A DNA stretch of 64,000 nucleotides from Artemia franciscana (Eukaryota; Arthropoda; Branchiopoda; Anostraca; Artemiidae): contig NC_088879.1 in NCBI RefSeq assembly GCF_032884065.1, positions 16,870,489 through 16,934,488 of the forward strand, given 5' to 3'. The notes below the pieces were generated by a model. The model ran no database searches and was not told the DNA's origin. It saw only the letters and a program-made list of their open reading frames with translations. Every line of letters begins with the position of its first letter. The first letter of the stretch is position 1. The translations under genes and the position numbers were made by a program. Shown here piece after piece: positions 49,001-60,700 of the stretch.

Positions 49001-51688
49001 GGCCAATAAAAAATATACCAAAGAGCGTCTTTAAAATGCTCCCGAAGCGAAATTAAGATTTGTCAATTTAGATTTTTTATGTGTTTATTCTTTTAAGAGA
49101 TGGTTTTCTTGTATTCTTTAGAGAATGCGCTATTATACTCTGCTTAATAAAAAGAATTATGTGTGTCTGAGATAAGTAAGGTGGGGTTAGCTCTTGAAAA
49201 AGCTTTTAGCACAAGAATACTAGAAAACATAGATACATTGGTTTACTTCAACGTTTTTGCAATTTGTTCTCGTTTTCTGCGTTAAAGATTATTTACGGTA
49301 TGATTTTCCTATCATACATTGTATATATGGATGTGGCGAGTAACTGGGCGAGTTACTTTTATACTAATTATTGAAAAATCCCGACAATTCAGAAAAAAAT
49401 CTCTCTTGCGAAATTACGCAATGTTTTGTTACTCACTTGTTATTGCCATCTAGTTTTTGATACTGGTCTGTCGCGGGATGTCCGTTGATTATGTTGCTGA
49501 GCATTTCCGCTGCTTGTGCGTCTGTTTTTCTTTTTTTTCTTGTTATCAGTGGTCTGTAGCTCTTAAGTCTCTTAGAGATGCTGACTCAGAATTTTTACTG
49601 GGTATGGGAATCGCGAAACGGGGGAAAAGATTCCAGCAAATTTCTAAGAATTTTCCGAAAAATAAAAGCCTTTTATATCCTCATGCTGTCAAGAAAATCT
49701 ATCATTGCTTGGAAAGTAGCCTTTTTCAGAACAATTTTATGTCGTCCTTCTGCAGGGCATTAAATTTTCTAAATGATGCTTGGTGTCTGTCCTAGATTTC
49801 TTGGAAATATATGCAGAAAAGACGGATCTCGAATGCCAAATTCCGATAACTCAGGTTATTCTTAGAAATTTGTATTTATTCCTTCTTGTAATTTAGTTGA
49901 TTAATACTGTGAAGAGTACATGAACTTTCTTAAAAATGAAATTACTTCGTTCACATAGGAATTATTTCCAAAGTGGTCGTGAAGCATCAAGTTGTTTATA
50001 TTATATTATATTAAATCTCCTAGCATTATACTCTGGGTAGCACCGGGGGACAGTCCCCTCATAATTGGACCAGAAAGACATAATTGGTCGACATAATTGG
50101 TCTTTCACCGGGGGACACTCCCCTCATAATTGGACCAGAAAGACATAATTGGTTTTTCTAAAAAAAAAATCTTTTTATCTTTCATGGATTAGAAAAAAAT
50201 GATCTTTTATTCATCATTTGCTTCTAGATATCACTAATATTCTCCATTTTTAATATTTCATTGTTTCTACAATTTCACAGGTTCTCTGAAATGCCCACAA
50301 ATAATTACGTTGAGTCGTCGTTTTGGAATTTTGATGCACTGTTTCAGCCTCAGCAGCATCCAGCTCGCGATGCACATGACACTTTCTTCCTATCTGGTAT
50401 AGTCTTAATTTATGCTTTGATTTTTTTTTCAATTAATTCCACCTCTTCTATTGTATATTTGAAGGCAAAGATTATTCTAAAGGAAGTAACCGCAGTAAAA
50501 AATGATTGTGATTAACTTGGATTTTTGATAGAGACAGTCGACTTACTGTTAGTATGCATCCTATTTTTGATCCATATATGATACAACATCTGGTCTTTGT
50601 TTTTAGAAGACCTTGTATTTTTGGAAATTAACGGAAAAGGCTGTACTGCCTTTCTACCAAAAAGTTATTTATCAAAACCAAAAAAAATAGCCCCGATCCT
50701 TACAGACAGCTGAATGGAAAAACTGAAAAGGCTTCCCGACATTTTGATTGTACAGTCGTAATCTTCACCAGTGTAAAATTTAAGTTGCCTTAAAATAGTT
50801 ATAACCTTGAGCATGGCTTTCCCTTTAAAAGCTTTTATTTTTCAAAATTGTAATTTTTTTTCGAGACACCAAGATCCTCAAAATTTCTGACAAATTTGCT
50901 ACGACATCAAACACTCTTTAAAACAAATGCAGTCACTTAAATGGAAATTTAATTAAAAAAAAAAAAATTATAGAATCTTGCCAAACTGTATAAAATTCAA
51001 GGCGATCGCTAAGCGATTTTAACGCTGCGTATGAAATTTTTCTGTGCAAAGTGATTAGATTACATTATGTTAAGCATAATTTTTCACACTTGAACAAGTT
51101 CTTTTACTCTAAGCTATTGTAAAAATCCCTGAAAACCATCATAACTATCGTCTAAATTCATCATAGTCATTATAAGCAAACTGCTTAAAAACTAAAAATA
51201 TGGAATGGAGACAGAAATTCAAGCTCTGATCAAGCGTAAAAGGCTTTCTAGGTAAGGTTGATCAAATATTTTCCAAAATTCATATCATTCAGGAGATGCA
51301 TTTTATTGCTGCTATGTTGGCTCTTCCATAACGTTGTTGCTGTTGTGTTGTGTTGGCTCTTCCATAAGATAAACGCACTTGTCGACCATAAGATAAACCT
51401 AACGGAAGATAAACGCACGTAATGTAACTTAACCTTCAAAGTAGGGCTCAAGTCCACTTGGGACTGCCCACGTTACGGACAAAATCTGCTCTGTAAGATT
51501 ATGTTAAGTCTTAATTTACAGTAGTATGTAAGGTTCTACGGCTTAGTGGAAAAGAAACAATCATATGTTTTTACTTTTGTTATTAGTGCCATTTACTTTT
51601 GTTAGCTACTTTATTTTATATTCTTATAGATCTAGATTGTTGTGGCCCTTCACTAAAGAACTGTGCAAGCGCACGTATGTGCTTGTGC

Positions 51689-51757
<69 letters not shown>

Positions 51758-51775
51758 CTCTCTCTCTCTCACCCC

Positions 51776-51818
<43 letters not shown>

Positions 51819-53548
51819 CTCTCTCTCTCTCACCCCGTCCCTCTCTCTCTCCCTCTCTCTCTCTCCCTCTCCCTCTCTCTCTCTCTCTCCCTCTCCCTCT
51901 ATTGCTCGTCAACGAATTTGTATTTGTACCATTTACTTGTTTTCGTGGTTCTACCTGATTTCGTGACCTAAAATCTCATTCAGACAGAGAGAAGAGGGAG
52001 GAGGCGCGTTTTTTTAGATACGATTATTACTTATTTCACCCGTTTTCATACAAAAAGAATACAAAAAAAGAGAAAAGTAAAAGAGCTATACAACTATAAA
52101 AATTTAACTAGTGTAGACGAAATGGTTCCAAGCATGTTTTGAACTCTTTCGGTTGTTTTTCTTTATAAGTTTAGTAATAGCTGCAGTAAAGTCTTCTGTA
52201 TGAAAATAACTGATGAGCTTTGAACTGTGTGTCCAAATTGGATATCTCAGTAAGTATTTTATGAAACAGAAAAACGTGCAGTTGATTTTCAATTTATCAG
52301 AATTCGCAAGAATCATCCAGAAGGGTGCATTATAGAGGATGTGGGGGAGAGCAGTTGATGTGCTCTGTTAGGAGATGACGAATGTTAGCAATTGTATTTC
52401 CAGTGGAATTACCAAGATAAACGTTTTGGTCAGAAGGAGCAGATTTTTGAATTTCCAAGTACAATTTTATATAGAAGTGGGTCTTTCCAGTTGAAAAGCA
52501 ATACGTCGGACTTTTCAGCATGGTATTGAAGGCCACATTTTAAGCATTCTCTTGGCATTTTTTGGAAAGTTTCTGAAATGTTGCCCAAAGCGTGGCTGAA
52601 GTTAAAATGTCAGCATAAGTGACTAAGAAGATATTGAGGTCAGAGAGAACGCAAAAATTTTGACACTGGTCCGTAACTTTGAGGATATATTTAAGGAAAT
52701 AAGTAGGTGAGGCAATGGCACCTTCCCCTGCTCCTTTCTTAACTGGTACAGTTCTATCCAGGGGCCTTGCCATTTCATCTTAACACGGTTTTTAAGTCTC
52801 ACTCGTAGCTGAGCATATATATATCCCTTTGAGATTCTATAGTAGCCGGATTTACTCCTCTTTTTACAGCCCTTAAAATTATAGGGGTTGGACCAGGGAG
52901 TCAAAGGCACGACAAACTATTGTTCAATGTTTAATTATTGAGCAAAATTTTAATCTTTCTGTTAAAATATATGAACATATTCTAAAAAAAAAATCAATTC
53001 GCTTTAGGCTGGGCATTATTTTGTTTGTCCCCGAGCTGCCCTAGTTTATTATTTCATATTTTAGTTAGCGACTTCAAAACTTTGTCATGTCGCAGAAGCT
53101 AAATTTTGTACTTTTTAGAGCCGAAATATGGTGACAATATACCACCGGAGTATATGGAAAAAGTTGAACGGGTTCACAGCACTGGAGGTTATGGTTCGAT
53201 AGGGTACAGATACGATTGGAAAGTGGAAGAAGCTAGGAAAAATGTTTTAAGGACTCACACAACTGCTGTTAGCGCGAAAATGTTGTATAAACTAGCCCAG
53301 GTATTTGCTTTTCTTGTGTCAATGCGTATTATAAAGTTATTCATGCTGATACCCTCGTGCTCAATAAAGGACGGAATAAGAACAAAGCAAGAAATGAGGC
53401 CAATATTTCAAGGCTGATCAACAAAAATGAATAAACGCACTTCTAAATTCAATATCCCCAAATACCAACCAATGAAACTATCCCCGCACAAAAAAATTTC
53501 AAGCAATGAAGGGGGATTGTATTTTTATTAATTTATCCGAAAACGAAA

Positions 53549-53620
<72 letters not shown>

Positions 53621-56600
53621 CGTTGTGAGTCTGACCTTCCCCATTATGACGAAAAAGCCTGACTTAAGGGAATAAAATACAACAAACTTGGCATAAGCCT
53701 AGAATGGGGGCTGCTAAAAAGGAAACATATTAAGAAAGCAATTCTTACTTCATAATATGCAGAATAATTGCAGTTTGTGTATTCCCTCCCAATGTCCCAG
53801 TTTATACTTCCGATATGTTTTTCCGTTCTATGCTTTCTTCAGCATTGAGTCAATTTAAGAGTACATGGGTTGAAACAAGTGTGATGCAGGGCAAAATGCA
53901 TGAAAAATATATAATTTTGGCTTTATATTTGCAGAATAGTGTGGTTGGGATAAAGTATCGCGGAATTGCAGTCAAAATATGTAAACTACTATTATTATGA
54001 AGTAAGTAAGAATTATGAAGTATGAAGTGCATATTATGAATTAAGAATTGCTTTCTTAAGATGTTTCCTTCTACTCTTATACCACAAACTCTTTGCATGT
54101 GTACAGTTTTTGTTTTGTTTTTTTCCAAGAAGTTGAATTTACAGTTTTTTCAGCCTCGTGCATAATTCGATGTCTTTCTATTTCATTCAAGATAGTAGTC
54201 CTCTTTTTTTCTTTGTTTTATTTCTTTGTGTATATGACCATAGGTCCAGAGATGCTAAAAAGTGATATGTCTGGCTTTTGATTTCTACAAAAAAATTAAG
54301 CAACTAGGAAAATTGAAAGTCTGCTTATAGTCCATAGGCAAATTCACAAGTTTTTTTCTTTTTTTTAGCCTTTTTCAACTAGCCCCTTTTCTTCCTATTT
54401 ATTAATTCTTTTCTATTCTAATAACTATTACTTTAATTTGTTATTTACCTTCACTGTAATAAATAGCCCCTTGTCTATAGCTACTGGTATTCTAACTTTC
54501 CTTTTTTTTTTCTTTTTTTTTTATCTTCTTCTTTCGCCGTGCCCAGTCTTTGTCAAGGGAACAATCTGATAAAGTCAGTGTATGCCTAAGTTTGTACAAC
54601 TGTTTAGGAGCTTTCAAAATGAATTTAACAAAGAGTAAAGTTTGAAGAAATCCGAATTATTATTTTTTAATATACAGTAGTTGCTGTATTCAAGGAAAAC
54701 GGTGTTGAAAGATGTCATTGATCAAAACATAGTGACTTCGAAATTTAACAAAAATCTCGGAAAACTAGATAATAAGCGGTTATTTAGATTGAAATCCTAG
54801 TTAGAATGTCAGCAAAATGTCGTCACCGTCCTGCCTAAAGGTTATATCTGAAGTTCGCACACTTTATGACGTAATCGCCAGAGTCGGTTGTAGTATAGAA
54901 GGGCTGAATCTCGGTAGTCCAGAAAAGCAGTTGGAGGACGTGCAGTTGCCCAGGCAGAAGGACAGTTTTAGAAGGATAATCAAGAGCAGGAAGATCAAAG
55001 CTTGATTAACATGCATTGCCCTGCTGACACTTCTAAGAAGCGATTAGTAAAGAATATTTGGCAGCCTGAAGTGTAAAAACAGTGGATATAACCTTTAGAC
55101 ATGGCAACGATAGCTGCCATATGCTATCGCATATGCTAATTTCATCTTTTGATCTAGCTCTAATATTGTTGACGTGATTTATTTTGTGGCATTACTGTTG
55201 TACTATAAAAAGGGAACCCCTTCCTTAGGGAGAATTCGTGAGACCGTTATAAAAGATGCTTTCTCAAGCCAAACACATTCAAAAATTTGTAGCATATCAC
55301 CTTTTGTATGCTGCGTGTCTTATATTGTGTCAAGTATTAGATTGTTGGATAGCTGATTATTTCAAATGAAACAGTTTGAACAGTTTTGTGTTTGATAGAT
55401 GTGGAGGATATAAAAGACTCTTGAGCTATCCATGATAGTATAAAGAGAGCCTACGGTCTTTTTATGATCTTGCAATATTTGTTTGCAGTATTTTAATGGA
55501 CTTTACTCTAAGGTACACAGTTAAGGCTATTGGACAGCAAAGAATCAAATGGGAAGGTATAACTCTCAAAGACTTAAATGCCCGAGATAAAATGTTAGCA
55601 AAATGAACGAATTTTGGAGGTTTTTGAGTTCGGGGTGCAAGAATAGATTTGAAAATAAATGTTAAGAAGACTGAGTTGCTTAGATTATGAACAAATGGAG
55701 GTGAAGAAGTGATGTTAGGTAACGGGAAGATCGGTCAAGTGGATAGCTTCAATTACCTCGGTGGAATTATTAGTTAAGATGGTGTGTACAATGAAGACTT
55801 AAAAATTACAATGACAAAGGCCGAGGGTGTTTTTTTTGCAGTTGATAAAAGTTTGGAAGGCAAGTTTGGGAACAAAAACCAAAACATTGAAAGCTAAGCT
55901 CAGATATGGTTCTGAAACGTGGGTGCTTCGAAAGGCAAAGGAAGATGTGTTAGATGTTTTCCAGATAAATTGTCTACAAATAGTTTTAATTACCCGTTTG
56001 AAGGTCGTATGTCAACAACAAGATATACGAAAAATATGCTTCCACTTCTACGGTCAAAGGAAGGTTGAGATGGCTAGGGCACGTTTTACGGATGAAGGAT
56101 GACAAATTGATAGAGGCTATTCTTTTTTAGCCGTTATCTTGGTTGAAAGGGAACGCAGGTTGTCTCTGAGTGGGGTGGGGAATGGGCAGGAAGGATTTGT
56201 AGGAAATTGGAACTTCCTAGGAGAAAGGCAAGGGGTGAAGCTTTGAATAGACTGGACGGGAGGAGGAGCCAATGCAGTTATTGTGGGCTAAGGCAACTTG
56301 GGGCTGCAGTGATTTGTTTGAAGTAATTGTTGCAGAATCATGTGTTCGTGAAGTATGTAGCTTTATCTAGGTAACGGAAGAATTATAAACTTTTAAAATT
56401 CAAAGTTATCACAAAAAACAAAGATCTGTCTCGAGCTATGAAAATTGTCTGTCTGATGACTAGCCAAAGAGAGTGTTGGACGAAAAGCATAAAAAAGATG
56501 GGAAAATGGGTGCTCTTTTTTTAGGGGGGGGGGCAAAAATATTATTTCCACCTCCCCTAAACGCAAAGTTACAATTCTACTTATCCCCCTCCGAGAAGAT

Positions 56601-57692
56601 TTACTGAAAGCTCCAGTACGATTCCCCAGCTGTAAGAGAAAGCGAGTCAGGCTTACCAATATGCCGCAAAACATTGAGACTAGATTGTTCGCTTTTCAAA
56701 GACACCTGTCCCTCACTGTATAGCATCGTGTGGTTGTTTTGACGTGGAGTAGCCATCGCTACTAATTATGTTAAGTAAAACTTTAAGTTAAAGATGCTTT
56801 CCGCCCTACTGACAGATTGCATACCGTCCTTGGCTGGTAAAAACAAAGTATCTGTAAAAGCTAGAATTGAGAACATAAAAAGGTTGTCGGAATCAGCTTT
56901 TTATCCTTTATTGCCTCATCATCCTTTGGTCCGTCTGTTCGGTTCATCTCATTGTAGCGTAGTGTTTTTTCTCTTTGTAGTGTATTTTATTTGCGTATAT
57001 TTCATTTTCTTTTTTTTTTCTCTTTTTCTTGTGCTACTCCACAAGTGCCATAACTTGTTATGGTGTGGGTTGTGAATAATTTATTATTATTATTATTATT
57101 TCTTGAATTTTTTGTTCCTTTCCATATCGCTTTGCCTTATTTTTCAGGAGCCAGTTTTTATGCCTGTGAAATATTTCAGCATTGATAGAGTCTACAGGAA
57201 TGAAACTCTAGATGCAACTCATTTAGCTGAATTTCATCAAATTGAAGGTGTCGTTGCTGATTATGGCCTTACGCTTGGTGATCTGTTGGGTAAATTTTTA
57301 CTTTTTATGCTACAAATAGATAAAGAGTCCAAAGAGAATTGAAAAACGTCACGCAAGAGTGCACTATTTTTTTTATTGTATTACTGATTAATAATCAGTA
57401 AGGGACTAGTAATCAATTAATTGTTTAATCCTTGTCAAATATATAGCAAAATATTTTAATAATACTTTCTTGTTTATCTCTCTTGATGTCCCTCAATTTC
57501 TTTCTGGAAAGGCAGTGGCATGTCGGGTCTTTCCAGTTCAATAATTTTTTTTCTCTCTTTTTTAATTCTATCCTGCTTTGTATGTTTCTCTTCTCTTCTT
57601 TTAATATCATTTTCAGCTATATGTTAAATCTCCTTCTAAATCTTCTATCTGTTAAATATCCTATCTGTTAAATGTCCTTGTCTTGTTCCAGT

Positions 57693-57728
<36 letters not shown>

Positions 57729-60700
57729 TATATATTTATAAAAGTGTTTTATCCTTTCACGAAAGGATGTCCTCCGTAACTTTCAAAATGTATCATATAT
57801 TTGTAGAATTTATTATTGTCTGCAATAAAAACATTACAAAGTTTTTACATACTCTGTAAATATTGCAATTATGATTATTTTTAAGTTCATGTTATGATTT
57901 CATTTGATTTGAACAAATTTCCTGGGTTAAATTTCAAATTCTTGATGAATTTTGACTTAAAGAAGCGGGGAATTTGGTTGTGTCCAGACCGGTTTCTTTA
58001 CATTTTTACTTAATTTCAGGTGTTATAAACGAATTCTTCAAAAAGCTAGGAATTGAAAAGCTACGTTTTAAGCCTGCTTACAATCCGTACACTGAGCCGA
58101 GTATGGAAGTATTTAGCTACCATGAAGGTCTCAAGAAATGGGTTGAAATTGGAAATTCTGGCCTTTTTCGACCTGAAATGTTACTGCCAATGGGACTGCC
58201 GGAAGGTGTAAACGTCATTGCCTGGGGACTCTCTTTAGAAAGGTTTCTTTACATTTTCTTTTTCAAAATTGCCAGGCCTCTAACCTTTTTTTAAGATATT
58301 AATGCTAGACATCAGATATATAATGGTTGAAAGAGCTTTGTGAGATAAGACACAAATTTTAAGAAGGTTGTAGATCTTTTAAAATTATCCTTTTATTACT
58401 GTTAATAACTGTTAATAATTACAGGTTGATTACACCTTGAAGTTACTGTTAAGAAGAAGTCTCATTTTCCAGTCATTTTAGGAAGAAAATAGTAAATAAA
58501 GCTCTTTAGAAAAAGTATAAAACTGAACCATGTCGAATATGGCCTTTTGAATTACTGCTGCCATATCTGATAACTCTAGCGGGTATACAAGTTAAATACA
58601 ATTCTTGCTGAATTTGGTGGTACTGACAGTGGCGGTTTTAGGGGGACAGAGAGGGCACTTGCCCCGGGCAAGTTCAAAATTTAAAATAAATAATTTAACT
58701 ACCATAATTATTTTTAAATTTTTGAAGTTTTATATTTATTAAAATAAAATAGAGGGCGCAGTTGGTAGTAGGTATAAGTAAATTGAATTCAACATTGTCA
58801 TTTTTTCTACGTCTTGATCGCCATTCCCTGATAACAAAAGCAAGTAACAGTAAAAGTAAAACATTGCGGTGATCCAGATCCCTTTTAGCTGTCCCACGAA
58901 CTCCAAGACATGGAGAAAATAATTCAACGTCTACACATTTTCTTAAAGAAGCCTATAAATGTGAAAGAATTAATTGCGGTATGTGGAGATGAAGCGGGTC
59001 TTCGCAAACGTAAGATCTGCGTATCAAATATTATTAGCATTTGCAGTGTTGGTGGCCCGTAATGAGACGTCATTTACCTTAGATCCTCCAGAGCCAGGAT
59101 TGGCTCAAAGGACACCTTCGAAATAGTGGCAAACACTGTGGTTGAAGAGACATCTACCTCTACTCAGATCATGTTCATACTGCCTTCGTAAGGCAAGTCT
59201 TGGACGGCCTGTTTTGCCCCCCCCCCTTCAGGGCACCAATCATAAAATGTACAGGAGAGTTGATCCTCTGGCACACGAAGGGTGTGGTCAAGGTACGCCC
59301 ACTCCTTACGTTTCAAAAGGTCAGTAACTAATGGTTGCCCGGTTTTAAGGCAAACTCCTGTGTTTGTGACCTTTTCCTGCCACGTTATGCTCAGTATTCT
59401 TCTAAGGTACGTGTTTTGAAAGGCTAGGACGCGTTTCTTCAGTTGGATATTTAGTTTCCAGCATTCACTTGTATAGCGGAGAATGTATATCGCTTAGCTA
59501 TTCCTGAGGCGGAGCTTCAAGAGTATAGAGTATTTTCTGCTGCGCCTAATTGGTTTCAACTTATAAAAAGCCGATGTAGTTTGTCCAATCTTCCTCTTAA
59601 TTTCCTTGGTTATCTCACCATTATTTTCAATCCCCCCAAGGTACTTAAATTCATTGACCTGTTCAATTGCTTTATCTTTTCATTTCAGTGCCAGTAGAGT
59701 CAGATGTTGCCATGCTCTTTGCCTTTTGACATTCACTTTAAGTCCCACTTTTTCAGCCTTTTGTTCTATGGTGTCGAGTAGCAGCTGCAGTCGCTGATTT
59801 GCTTCTTCGAGAAGAGCAAAGTCGTCAGCAAAGTCCAGGTCGGAGATCTTTCGGCTGCAAAACTTTACTTCAGAATCTGAAGACTGCCTTAGAATGTAGT
59901 CCATAACAATAAGAAACAGAAATGGGGGTATGACACATTCCTGTTTGACACCAGACATTATATTGAAGAAATATCTATCCTCATTTTCTGTGGGCGCACA
60001 ACATTCACTATCTTCATAGAGTGTGACTTTAATTTTGACTAGTTTATCAGGTGATCCGTAATAATTCGAAATCTTCGATAAAATCTTTCGATCAACAGAA
60101 TCGAACCCCTTTTCAAAATCAGTGAAGTATTTATATTTTTTTGTCCCATTCCCTAGATTCTGCAACCCTTAGTCCTACCAGTCCTACCAGGCCGAAAGTT
60201 GATACCTTCCAATTGTCAGAGATTAGTACATCGCCCTTCGTGAAGAGTTGGACCAGCGTGCCCCTGGTCCGTTGTTTTGGGACTTTTTTTCTTATTCCAG
60301 ACGACCACTAGGAGAGCAGTCCAAACAGTTATACAGACTCGAAGGCATTTCTTCAGCATATCTCTCGTGATCCCATCGACTTCAGATGCTCGTTTATTTT
60401 TCAACTTTTTACAGCTGTTGTAACTTTTTTGGTGCTATGGGGGTGGGGTCAGCACTTATGTCAATTAGTAAGAAAGGTTAGATTGGCTATGGTCCAAGAG
60501 TACCTAAATGATTTAGCCTTAATATGCATACAACGCAAAGAATTAAAAGCAAATAATTGGGACAAGATAATGAATGATTTTGGAGAGGCTAAAGTAAGAA
60601 AAGTTAGATTTAAATAAACGGAAAATTTTGTTAATAAATGAAAATTTTGTTAAAACTTGGCTGGAAAATTTTGGGAGGCTTGGGTAGGGGCGCTAATCAA

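Larger units (their letters stand above)
47073..50280. other. FARSA introns 3 and 4 (except exon 4)
   Basis: No element recognised with confidence. A short inverted pair gatagctcc/ggagggagctatc lies at 48161-48189. An open stretch at 49457-49795 has no recognisable domain. Confidence 0.45.

Noticed and set aside
49457-49795. 112-codon frame in FARSA intron 4
   Set aside because: No domain recognised and no splice context. FARSA exons 4 and 5 join without it.
51565-51971. Ser-Leu and Arg-Glu repeat proteins
   Set aside because: They are translations of a (CT)n tract.
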